DNA of 59,438 nt from positions 1 to 59,438 of the forward strand of contig JAFGDS010000141.1 of NCBI GenBank assembly GCA_016931995.1. Direction: 5' to 3'. The notes beneath the pieces were generated by a model that did not search any database, had not been told where the DNA came from, and saw nothing but the letters and a program-made list of their open reading frames with translations. Positions within the stretch are counted from its first letter, which is position 1. Every line of letters begins with the position of its first letter. Positions 1 to 7,339 of the stretch are shown one piece after another. The DNA comes from Pirellulales bacterium (GTDB taxonomy: Bacteria > Planctomycetota > Planctomycetia > Pirellulales > Thermoguttaceae). The translations under genes were made by a program, and so were the position numbers.

Positions 1-414
1 AGCATCTGAACTCCTGAAACGCCAACGAGATCCTTCGCTTCGCTCAGGATGACTTGCGGCGAGGGCGAGGGTTCTAGGATAGGCTCTTAGGATGACGTTG
101 ATTCAGACGATGACGCGGAATCGGGCTTGGAACGTGTTTGGAAATGCGTCTCGGCCACCACGCGTATCACGAGGGGTTTGCCAGCGACGCCGTCCTTTGA
201 GGCGTCCAGACGTTTTCTCTAGCCCAGGCGTTCACGCCTGGGACCACGGATTCCCCCCAACGTGTTTTTTCCCAAAACCCCTTCCAGGGGCGTCCTTTCG
301 TGCTCTGGCCTCGCCGATCTTCCGCCCCCTGAAGGGGACGGAAAGGAAAAAGCCAATCCTATTTGCCCTTTCGATCCCCAGGCGTAAACGCCTGGGCTAG
401 AGAAAAAACGTATT
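1..414. repeat. Repeat-bearing intergenic stretch at window start
   Basis: I see no credible gene; the open frames here have no family features. The stretch holds one arm of the dispersed CATCCTGAGCGAAGCGAAGG family at 27-53 (inverted sense) and two copies of a short perfect palindrome, CCAGGCGTTCACGCCTGG, at about 222-243 and 379-398, in opposite sense. Both families are typical of the gaps throughout the window. Confidence 0.6.
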
Positions 415-1422
415 TCAAGACGCGCTCTTAGACGCGGGCGCGTCTGGCCCGCCGCGGCGTGCCCAGTATTGGGCCAGCAGGGTCCCGGTCGCCATGCAGC
501 CGAAGGTGTACAGCGCGGTGGGGATGGCGGCCTCGGGCTCGTCGGGAAACGCGGTCAGCACGAGCATCGTGCCCAGCCCGGCGTTCTGCATGCCCACCTC
601 GAGGGCCAGCGCCCGGCGCATTCCTTGCGGCAACCGCATGAGCCACGCGCCAAGCCCGCCGACCGCGTAGCCACCGATATTCAACATGGCCAGCGCCGCC
701 AGCACGATCGGGTCGACCCCGTCCAGCCGCTCGCGGTTCAGGGCCACCACCACGGCGATGATCCAGAGGATGGTCAGGTTGGCCACGATCGAGCCGGTCC
801 GCCGGGCCAGCGCCTCCCACCGCCGGCTGCGGCGCGCCAGAGCGTAGCCGGCGATGACCGGCGCGACGACCGTCCACAGGAGCGTGAAACTGATTTCGCC
901 GGCGGGCAGGGGCCGCCACTGGCCCAAGGTCAGCTTGAGCCCCAGCGGGACCAGGATCGGCGAAAAAAGCGTGGACGACGTGGTCAGGCTGACCGAATAG
1001 CTCACGTTCGCCCGAGCCGCCAGCGAGAGCACGTTCGAGGCCATCGCGCCGGGCACGCAGCCGGCCATGATGACGCCCGTCAACAGCGGCCCCTCCAGCC
1101 CCAGCCCTCGACCCGCGAGGTAGGCCAATAGCGGCATCGACGCATACTGCACGGCCGTGCCGCCCAGCACGGCGGGCCACCGGCGCAGGACCTGCGCGAC
1201 TTCGTCGCGCGGCAGGAGCGACCCGATCGCGAACATCGTCGCCGCGATGAGCCCGCTCAGGGCTGGCTGGCTCGCCGCGAACGGATCGGCCACGCCCGGC
1301 AGCCACGCCGTCCACCGCAGCGCCAGAAGCGACCCCAGCACCAGCCAGACCAGCAGGAATCGCGCAATGGCCTCGCGAAGCCCCTCCAGCATGCGATCGA
1401 ACAGCGATGGCGAGGGTCCCAC
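415..1422 (-). CDS. BASS-family (bile acid:sodium symporter-like) membrane transporter
   Basis: Predicted inner-membrane solute transporter of the BASS/SBF fold, about 335 aa with 9-10 hydrophobic helices. Family-like features are the glycine-rich crossover stretches GCVPGAMASNVLSLAARANV and MQNAGLGTMLV, the two regions that bind Na+ and substrate in BASS proteins. The substrate cannot be read from sequence; members carry bile acids, pantoate, pyruvate or other organic anions. The start is uncertain: GTG at 1422 is preceded by GGAGA at good spacing, an ATG lies at 1392, and the frame is open to a TTG at 1455. It stands alone, with repeat-filled gaps on both sides. Family confidence is high, substrate unknown. 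Confidence 0.82.
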   Translation of the reverse strand: MGPSPSLFDRMLEGLREAIARFLLVWLVLGSLLALRWTAWLPGVADPFAASQPALSGLIAATMFAIGSLLPRDEVAQVLRRWPAVLGGTAVQYASMPLLAYLAGRGLGLEGPLLTGVIMAGCVPGAMASNVLSLAARANVSYSVSLTTSSTLFSPILVPLGLKLTLGQWRPLPAGEISFTLLWTVVAPVIAGYALARRSRRWEALARRTGSIVANLTILWIIAVVVALNRERLDGVDPIVLAALAMLNIGGYAVGGLGAWLMRLPQGMRRALALEVGMQNAGLGTMLVLTAFPDEPEAAIPTALYTFGCMATGTLLAQYWARRGGPDAPASKSAS

Positions 1423-1981
1423 AGGGCGTCTCTCCGGGTACGCGGCGTGGCGCAACGTGAAGATCGTACTGCGCGCGGATTCCGGTGGTCAACCGGACGC
1501 GCATTCCAACTATAGACTGTCATCCCATCGCCAACGAGCCGCTTGCGGCTTCGCACGCCACGTCGTCGTTGAACGCCCGCGGCGTCGTTCCGATCGCCGC
1601 GGCGTCATCCTGGGCGAAGCAACGTCATCCTGAGCGCCGCGGAGTCATCCTGAGCGACGCGGAGTCATCCTGAGCGCTGCGGAGTCATCCTGAGCGACGC
1701 GGAGTCATCCTGAGCGAAGCGAAGGATCTCGCACGTCCGGGAGATCCTTCGCTCCGCTCGGGATGATATGGTCTATACCATAAGTGATTGCCGAAAAAGC
1801 ACTTACATACGTTCTTGCTGGTCCGGCTTCTCGGAACAACGCGGCTTGCGGACGGTGAATGGCCGCACCTCCTGTCAGCGCCGTCCGTCTCGCCGAATGA
1901 GCCGTCGGCGAACTGCTCTTCTGTCAATTTGGGAGATTTGCGATACTCCGCGATAGTTTGACGCGCACGCGAGGCCCACGC
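1423..1981. repeat. Intergenic region between divergent transporter and lpxB
   Basis: No convincing gene. It contains the 20-bp tandem array described separately, then a perfect 16-bp dyad TATGGT-CTAT-ACCATA at 1767-1782, and about 190 bp of unassigned sequence before lpxB. Promoters for both divergent genes should lie here, but no clear -35/-10 pair was found. Confidence 0.55.
1604..1766. repeat. 20-bp tandem array of the CATCCTGAGCG repeat plus inverted arm
   Basis: Six head-to-tail units of exactly 20 bp start at 1604, 1624, 1644, 1664, 1684 and 1704. Each begins GTCATCCTGAGCG (first unit GGGCG) and varies only at the last few bases (GCCGCGGA, GACGCGGA, GCTGCGGA). The last unit changes to the standard dispersed end GAAGCGAAGGATCTC and is followed by the inverted arm GAGATCCTTCGCTCCGCTCG at 1741. 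It reads as a local expansion of one arm of a dispersed palindrome. Confidence 0.9.
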
Positions 1982-3253
1982 ATGAGCCATCAGAAACCCT
2001 TGACGATATTTTTTTCCGTTGGCGAGCCCAGCGGCGACGTCCACGGGGCCAATCTCATCCGCGCGCTGGCCCGCGAATGCCCGCGGCTCGAGGCCGTCGG
2101 CTATGGCGGGCCGGAGATGGCGGCAGCCGGGTGCCGATTGCACGCCGATCTGACCGCGCTGGCGGTGATGTGGTTCGCCCGCGTGCTCGTCAATCTCCAC
2201 CGATTCTGGGACCTGGCCAGCCGCGCGGACCGCTATTTCCGTCACCACCGGCCCGATGCCGTGGTGCTGATCGACTATCCCGGCTTCAACTGGTGGATCG
2301 CGCGCCGCGCCCGGGCGCACGGCATCCCGGTGTTCTACTACACGCCGCCGCAGATCTGGTCCTGGGCGTGTTGGCGGGTAAAGAAGATGCGGCGCTTCGT
2401 GGATCACGTGCTTTGCAGCCTGCCGTTTGAAGAGCCCTGGTTCCGCGCCCGCGGATGCCATGCCACGTTCGTGGGCCATCCCTTCTTCGACGAGGTCCGG
2501 CGGGCGCGGCTGGACGAGGACTTCCTGCGCCAGCAGAGGGCGAAACCAGGACGGCTGGTAACGATTTTGCCGGGCTCGCGCACCCAGGAGGTGAGCCACA
2601 ATCTGCCGGACTTCCTGAAGGCGGCCGCCCGGGTGCGCGAGGCGGCGCCCGACGCCCGGTTCGCCGTGGCCGCCTTCCGCCCGCACCAGGCCGAGCTAGC
2701 CCGGCGGATGATCGAGGGCAGCGCCCTGCCGATCGAGATCCACGTCGGCAAGACGCCGGAGCTAATGCATTTGGCCGCGTGCTGCATGGCCTGCTCGGGT
2801 TCGGTCTCGTTGGAGCTGCTCCACCACGAGAAACCGACGGTCGTGCTCTACCGGATCAGCCGGTTGGCGTATTTCGTGCAAGGGTTCTTCCGACGCGTGA
2901 AGTACATCACGCTGGTGAATCTCTTATCCGCCGGCGGTTTGGAGGGCGACGATCTTCGGCCGTTCGACCCCGCCCAGCCGGACGCCGAGAAGGTCCTTTT
3001 TCCCGAGTATTTGACGTTCCGCGACGCGTCGGAGCGGATTGCCGGACACGTCGCCGGGTGGCTCCTGGACGAGCCCCGTCGCCAGGCGCGCGTCGCCGCG
3101 CTTGCCGAGCTGAAAGCCCTGGTGGCCCACGACGGCGCGTCGCGCCGCGCGGCCCGATACATCCTCGCCGCATTGGATGTCCCCACTGCGACGGCGGTAC
3201 CTCATAATCACCTTGCCCACGGCGAAAACCACGTGACGCCGCGCGCCGGCTAG
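1982..3253 (+). CDS. lpxB: Lipid-A-disaccharide synthase LpxB
   Basis: Glycosyltransferase (GT19) that joins UDP-2,3-diacylglucosamine and lipid X to form the lipid A disaccharide at the cytoplasmic face of the inner membrane. About 423 aa, slightly above the usual 380-390. Diagnostic motifs in order: GEPSGDVHGANL near the N-terminus, PPQIWSWACWRVKKM, GHPFFDEV, LPGSRTQEVSHNLP and CSGSVSLELLHHEKP in the C-terminal nucleotide-sugar-binding half. The chosen ATG has a GAGG about 8 nt upstream; the frame is open to 1958. The C-terminal 25 residues beyond the family core look unconserved. No other lipid A gene lies nearby, so the usual lpxA-lpxB context is absent. It supports an LPS-type outer membrane. 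Confidence 0.95.
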   Translation: MSHQKPLTIFFSVGEPSGDVHGANLIRALARECPRLEAVGYGGPEMAAAGCRLHADLTALAVMWFARVLVNLHRFWDLASRADRYFRHHRPDAVVLIDYPGFNWWIARRARAHGIPVFYYTPPQIWSWACWRVKKMRRFVDHVLCSLPFEEPWFRARGCHATFVGHPFFDEVRRARLDEDFLRQQRAKPGRLVTILPGSRTQEVSHNLPDFLKAAARVREAAPDARFAVAAFRPHQAELARRMIEGSALPIEIHVGKTPELMHLAACCMACSGSVSLELLHHEKPTVVLYRISRLAYFVQGFFRRVKYITLVNLLSAGGLEGDDLRPFDPAQPDAEKVLFPEYLTFRDASERIAGHVAGWLLDEPRRQARVAALAELKALVAHDGASRRAARYILAALDVPTATAVPHNHLAHGENHVTPRAG

Positions 3254-3280
3254 CCGCGTGAAGGCGCGTTTTCAGTACCA

Positions 3281-3366
3281 CTGGCTCCGCCAACGTTTGT
3301 GTGCCACTGGCTCCGCAAGTGCGATTAGGCGCCACCGATTCGGCACTGGCAAAGCCAGTGGCACAC
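3281..3366. repeat. Dispersed GTGCCACTGGCTCCGCC repeat, inverted copies
   Basis: Imperfect inverted copies of the family GTGCCACTGGC...GCCAGTGGCAC lie between lpxB and the M50 gene. Related copies occur near 23426-23514, 25892-25956, 41488-41545, 43279-43407, 49325-49352, 52065-52135 and 59394-59416. Each can fold into a hairpin. No gene is seen between 3254 and 3520. Confidence 0.8.
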
Positions 3367-3520
3367 ACCGCCAGCGGCACGCACGGCGACGTTCCGAGAG
3401 ACACTGCCCCTCCTTCTTCAACCCGATGGACGGCTCTACAATTCTCCGCGGACGGCCGTCCCGCGCGCCGGCGGGATGCCAGCGTGCCGTATCCGTGTAA
3501 CCGACCGGGAGCCTCCCGCC

Positions 3521-4333
3521 GTGCTCCATGCCGAACCAGCGCCGACCCAGGGTGACTTGCACTTCTCGGTGTTCGGGATCCGCGTTCGCGTGCATCCCTT
3601 CTTTTGGCTGGTGTCCGTCATGCTCGGGCTGAACGAGCCGAAGCTGTTGGGCGTTGGAATTTGGGTAGCGGCCGTCTTCGTCGCGATTCTGGCGCATGAG
3701 CTGGGGCATGCTCTATGGATGCGGCGGCTTGGCCTGGAACCGTGGATCGTCCTGCACGGCATGGGCGGCCTGGCCTGTTACCATCCTTCCCAGTTGTCGG
3801 GTTCCCGAGCCTCGGGTTGGCTTCAGCAGGTGCTTATTTCGCTGGCCGGACCCGGCGCGGGGTTTCTCCTGGCGGCTCTGATCCTGGTCTTGGCGGTGGC
3901 CACGGGCCACGAGATCGGAATTTTTTTCGGGGCGCCGCTTGGCCTGACCGTCTGGGTCGCGGGTCTGCCGTCGGACGTTCTTTCACGGTTCGTCAATTGT
4001 CTGCTCCAGGTCTGCGTGGCATGGGGACTCGTCAATCTATTGCCGGTTTATCCACTTGATGGGGGTCAGGTGGCGCGCGAGATCCTGCTGCGCATCAACC
4101 ACCGCGAAGGCGTCCGACGATCATTGGTGCTCTCGACGATAACTGCCGCGCTGGTGGCCGCGTTTGCGCTGGCGGAACTCGCGCAGGCCATGCAAGTGCG
4201 GACCGCGCTGGGCGGTCCGCCGACGTCGGTCTTCAAAAGCGCAAGTCTTTACGTGGCTTTGCTTTTCGGCTATCTCGCCTACGCCAGCTACCAGGCTCTT
4301 TTGGCCCAGCGCCCAGGAGGCCGGCGCTGGTGA
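3521..4333 (+). CDS. M50-family membrane zinc metalloprotease (site-2-protease type)
   Basis: Intramembrane zinc protease candidate, about 270 aa. The metal-binding HELGH motif is at residues 59-63 within a hydrophobic helix, and the third ligand motif NLLPVYPLDGGQV is near residue 190, as in SpoIVFB/rhomboid-like M50B proteins. There are 5-6 membrane segments and no PDZ domain, so it is the compact class. GTG at 3521 is preceded by GGGAG and starts just before the first conserved segment; an upstream in-frame ATG at 3476 is possible. Substrate unknown; relatives cleave membrane-bound regulators. It is followed by a long gap, so it is probably monocistronic. Confidence 0.85.
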   Translation: MLHAEPAPTQGDLHFSVFGIRVRVHPFFWLVSVMLGLNEPKLLGVGIWVAAVFVAILAHELGHALWMRRLGLEPWIVLHGMGGLACYHPSQLSGSRASGWLQQVLISLAGPGAGFLLAALILVLAVATGHEIGIFFGAPLGLTVWVAGLPSDVLSRFVNCLLQVCVAWGLVNLLPVYPLDGGQVAREILLRINHREGVRRSLVLSTITAALVAAFALAELAQAMQVRTALGGPPTSVFKSASLYVALLFGYLAYASYQALLAQRPGGRRW

Positions 4334-4853
4334 AACACCCCCGCGCGCCGCGCGACAACGACCATTCGCGCGTCGCGCGAGGCCGCGCGGCGACGGCTTC
4401 GAGAAACCGCGCGGCGCGTGGAAAGGGGTGCTCGAGGGACGTGAAGAGAAGACTCCCAATGACGCGCGACCATCGCTCGTCGAGATGCGCGTCGAAAGGG
4501 TTTGAATCGGCCGTCGCCGCCGTTTGACGGATCGTTGATGGAAGACCTTTCGAGTGAATCTTGACGGGCGGAAGAATTTTGACTAAAAAAATTCCGCCAG
4601 AATCACGATTACGATGTTGCATTTTCCTGGGAAATGCGTACAACTATGTGCTAAGGTTCTTGTGAAATGTGCAAGTTGACCACCCCAATGGACGCAAACG
4701 GACGCGACGGCAAGCACGGACGCGAGCCATTGGGGATTGCTAGGATGCCAGTTGGTTATCTTGTCAAAGGGTGAGATCGATTACCCGCGCCGGGCGTTCC
4801 GGGGCTAGTGAAAGACACGATCTCGCCGCGAACCCTTGGACGGAGGAAGAACC
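4334..4853. other. Intergenic region upstream of the lysine-rich gene
   Basis: No gene seen. Less GC-rich in the middle. A hairpin GGCGGAA...TTCCGCC at 4567-4598 encloses AATTTT/AAAATT and could end transcription from the M50 gene. An inverted pair GCATTT...AAATGC lies near 4617-4635 and overlaps a possible promoter (TTGCAT, 16 nt, TACAAC). Both readings are weak. Confidence 0.4.
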
Positions 4854-5096
4854 GTGCCCAAGAAGAAGAGAGTGGCCAAGAAGGCCACGAAGAAGGTGGC
4901 GAAGAAGAGGAAGGTGGCCAAGAAGAAGGTGGCCAAGAAGAAGGTGGCCAAGAAGAAGGTCGCCAAGAAGAAGGTGGCCAAGAAGAAGGTGGCCAAGAAG
5001 AAGGTGGCCAAGAAGAAGGTCGCCAAGAAAAAGGTCGCCAAGAAGAAGGCCAAGCGGCGCGTCAAGAAGGCCGCCGCCGTCTGCCCCACCTGCTGA
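4854..5096 (+). CDS. Histone H1-like lysine/alanine-rich repeat protein with Cys tail
   Basis: 80-aa, extremely basic protein. After a short irregular start ([14 protein letters not shown]) come nine exact VAKKK pentapeptides encoded by a 15-bp tandem repeat at 4914-5048, then [15 protein letters not shown]. Low-complexity Lys/Ala proteins of this kind (H1/Hc1-like, AlgP-like) bind DNA through charge and are implicated in nucleoid compaction; that role is inferred. The CPTC tail is unusual and could bind metal or form a disulfide. GTG at 4854 follows GGAGGAAGA with ideal spacing, better than the upstream ATG at 4836. The antisense frame (LATFF repeats) is a shadow. Repeat number is likely to vary between strains. 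Confidence 0.8.
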   Translation: MPKKKRVAKKATKKVAKKRKVAKKKVAKKKVAKKKVAKKKVAKKKVAKKKVAKKKVAKKKVAKKKAKRRVKKAAAVCPTC

Positions 5097-5135
5097 CGCG
5101 ACCCATCGCCTCGAATGCAGTCACGACGAGAAAGG

Positions 5136-5166
5136 GCCGCCGGGGAATCCACCCTGGCGGCTCTAA
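5136..5166 (+). terminator. GC-rich terminator-like hairpin after the lysine-rich gene
   Basis: GCCGCC-G-GGG-AATCCA-CCC-T-GGCGGC folds into a strong stem at 5136-5161, followed by CTCTAAGTATTTAT with a weak T content. It lies between convergent genes and could serve either strand. Confidence 0.5.
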
Positions 5167-5253
5167 GTATTTATAGGGCAGTCACTTGCGATTGACGTGA
5201 ATCATCTCCGGCCGTTCCGTTGGACCCGTGCTCGTGCATCGCGAGGCGCGTTT

Positions 5254-5745
5254 TCAGAACGATTGCGGTTGGTCGGAAGGGCGCCAAGGCAGACGCGAAC
5301 GGATTTGGGTAATCGCGTCCTTGGGTGGCTGCGGCGCCCGATCGAGATGGCGGCGCGCGAGGCGGGCCAGACCACCCGCGTGGCGGCGCGACGCAACGAC
5401 GTGGACCGCGCCGGCCTCGCGAAGAAGCCACTGGTGCTCGGTTGCCTCGGACTGGCCGACCACGGCCACCCTCGCCAGCGGATACGCGCGCGAAAGCTGG
5501 CTCAGACGCTCGATCAGTGGATCGAGGTTCTCGGCGGTGAGTTCCACCGCCACGAAACTCGACGGCGCTTCGGCCAACCGCCGCCAACATGCGTCGAGGT
5601 TTTCCGTGGGGACGAGGGCGCACTGGCCCTTCCATTCGCGTCGAATCGCCGCGGCCCAACGGCCAGCGCGTTCGCAGACGAGCAGCTGTCCGGCCCTGGC
5701 GTTTTCGGGCAGAAGCGTCGCTGAGGCATTCATGGCGTGTTTCAT
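5254..5745 (-). CDS. Small receiver-like (pseudo-response-regulator) protein
   Basis: About 163 aa from ATG at 5745. The middle reads like an alpha/beta receiver-type fold: a strand (FVAVELTAEN), a helix, a strand (ARVAVVGQS), then a helix and strand (AGAVHVVASRRH). No clear phospho-acceptor Asp or acidic pocket is visible, so any such domain is atypical. It lies just downstream of the degenerate NtrC-like regulator on the same strand, probably co-transcribed; the open frame overlaps that gene if an earlier start is used. A role as partner or modulator of that regulator is only inference from position. Confidence 0.6.
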   Translation of the reverse strand: MKHAMNASATLLPENARAGQLLVCERAGRWAAAIRREWKGQCALVPTENLDACWRRLAEAPSSFVAVELTAENLDPLIERLSQLSRAYPLARVAVVGQSEATEHQWLLREAGAVHVVASRRHAGGLARLARRHLDRAPQPPKDAITQIRSRLPWRPSDQPQSF

Positions 5746-5827
5746 TGCCGCGGACGGATTGGGTTGCCCGGCGGCGCATCCGCGCCCGCGTGGACACGTC
5801 GCGCGGAGGGGAGTTGACGGGCGCAAT

Positions 5828-7207
5828 TCATTCCAGGCCAAGCTGGACCAATCGACGATATAGCCGCGGCCGCGTCACGCCCAATAATCGCGCCGCGCGG
5901 GCCTTGTTTCCTTTCGCCTGCGTCAACGCCCGCTCGATCAATTCCCGCTCGATTTCGCCGAGAAAACGGTCCAGTTGGATGGTTTCGACGCGGGGCGGCG
6001 GATGGGCGGCCGCCTCGGCGGCCAGGTGGATCCGTTTCGGCAGGTCGGCGGGCCGGATTTCGGGCCCCTCGGCCCGCTGGTGGGCTTCGGCGATCAATAG
6101 CGCCATTTCGTCCACGTTGCCCGGCCAAGCGTACGCGTCCAGACAGGCCAACGCCTCCGCCGTGAACCCGGCAAGCTGTTTCGCGCCCTGGGCGTTGACG
6201 TCCTCCAGCAGCATTTGCGCCAAGAGCGGCACGTCCTCGCGGCGCCGCGCGACGGGAGGCAGCGCGATCGTGATGGTTTCCAATCCGGCCGCCAGGGAGG
6301 GATAGAATCGTCCCCGCCGAGCCATCCGGCCCAGCGACCGCCGCGCCGTGGCGATTACCCGCAACGAAGGCCGGCGCCCCAACAGCGCCGCGGCCAGTTC
6401 ACCCTGAACGTCGCGCGGCAAGCGGTCGGCCTCGTTCAACAGCAGCGTGCTTCGAGTCGTCCGCGTTCCCAAGGCCCCGGAGAGCAGCGTCGAGACCGTC
6501 GAGCGGATCAACTCCGACCCGAGCATCGAGCAGTCCAGCGGGATGAGCGAGCCTTCGCCTCCGGGATCCGACGCGTAGTGGATGGCCGAGGCAACGTGCC
6601 GCCGCCCGCTGCCCGGCGGGCCCACGATCGCGACGTTCGCGCGGCACCCGGCGGCCAGTTCGGCCTGGGCGCGAGCCAATCGCATGGGGGGGCTATCGCC
6701 CGCGAGCCGGTCCACGCGACATCGCCCGGCCGCGGCCGCGCGAAAACGGCGGATGCGGTCGTGCATCGCGTCGGCGCGGGGCTCGTTGGACGGCGCCGCG
6801 TCGAGTTCCGGCGGCGTCTCATCTTCGGGCAGATCGTCGCTGTCGACCAGGACGACCAGGGCGATTGTCGGGCCGGCGTCAAAAGAAAGCGGCACGAACC
6901 GAGCCCGCCGCCGCCGAAGCCGTCCCGCCGGATCCGCGGCGGCGACGATCGCGGTTGTCGGTCGGCCTTCCTCGATGCCTGGCGGGCCGCACAGCCCATC
7001 CACGGCCGCCGCGACCGTGCCCGGCTTGGCCGTGGAATGGTACGCGCACGTCTGCCCGAGGATCTCCTCGTCCGACCGGCCGAGCCACGCCAGGCACGCC
7101 TCGTTGCAGAACACCACCGTTCGCTCGTCGTCCAACACGTAGACGGGGCGCGCCGCCTCGTGCAGGAGTCTTGCCAATTCGGTGGCTCGCGTGCGTTGCC
7201 GGGCCAT
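5828..7207 (-). CDS. NtrC-family regulator with PAS, degenerate AAA+ and Fis HTH domains
   Basis: 459 aa. Residues 8-60 form a PAS domain (VYVLDDERTVVFCNEACLAW). About 175-370 are an AAA+ domain related to sigma-54 activators. About 415-455 are a Fis-type helix-turn-helix (AKGNKARAARLLGVTRPRLY). The AAA+ part is degenerate: Walker A is GPPGSGRR at 196-203, with Arg where Lys is expected; Walker B is TLLLNEAD, with Asn for Asp; and the GAFTGA loop that contacts sigma-54 is missing. It therefore probably does not remodel sigma-54 holoenzyme and may act as a DNA-binding regulator at sigma-70-type promoters, as TyrR-like proteins do. It lies 122 bp downstream of nuoN on the same strand. Confidence 0.82.
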   Translation of the reverse strand: MARQRTRATELARLLHEAARPVYVLDDERTVVFCNEACLAWLGRSDEEILGQTCAYHSTAKPGTVAAAVDGLCGPPGIEEGRPTTAIVAAADPAGRLRRRRARFVPLSFDAGPTIALVVLVDSDDLPEDETPPELDAAPSNEPRADAMHDRIRRFRAAAAGRCRVDRLAGDSPPMRLARAQAELAAGCRANVAIVGPPGSGRRHVASAIHYASDPGGEGSLIPLDCSMLGSELIRSTVSTLLSGALGTRTTRSTLLLNEADRLPRDVQGELAAALLGRRPSLRVIATARRSLGRMARRGRFYPSLAAGLETITIALPPVARRREDVPLLAQMLLEDVNAQGAKQLAGFTAEALACLDAYAWPGNVDEMALLIAEAHQRAEGPEIRPADLPKRIHLAAEAAAHPPPRVETIQLDRFLGEIERELIERALTQAKGNKARAARLLGVTRPRLYRRLVQLGLE

Positions 7208-7273
7208 CGCTCCTCCCGATCGTCCTTTGTCTTCTTTAAAGCCCGATTCAATGGGCGTCGTTGAAAGTCGTTC

Positions 7274-7339
7274 CGAGTGAAGCGAAGGATCTCCATTCCT
7301 TTCGACGCGACCGAGATCCTTCGCTTCGCTCAGGATGAC
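7274..7339. repeat. Inverted pair of the CATCCTGAGCG repeat at the nuoN 3' end
   Basis: Two arms, GAAGCGAAGGATCTC and GAGATCCTTCGCTTCGC, flank a short spacer and form a hairpin. The right arm overlaps the end of nuoN: its TCATCCTGA (read on the minus strand) supplies the last two codons and the stop. Confidence 0.85.

Noticed and set aside
92-400. 102-codon plus frame at window start
   Set aside because: It crosses two dispersed palindromes and shows no protein-like pattern.
1604-1766. Possible CRISPR array
   Set aside because: Units are contiguous 20-bp repeats with no unique spacers and no cas genes nearby.
1767-1782. Dyad TATGGT-CTAT-ACCATA as an lpxB operator
   Set aside because: It is over 190 bp from the gene, has no promoter beside it and lies right next to a repeat array, so it is kept only as a note.
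1685-1990. Minus-strand frame with EYRKSPKLTEEQFADG as a gene remnant
   Set aside because: The peptide looks protein-like for about 25 residues but lies at the antisense end of lpxB and runs into the tandem repeat, with no start or partner.
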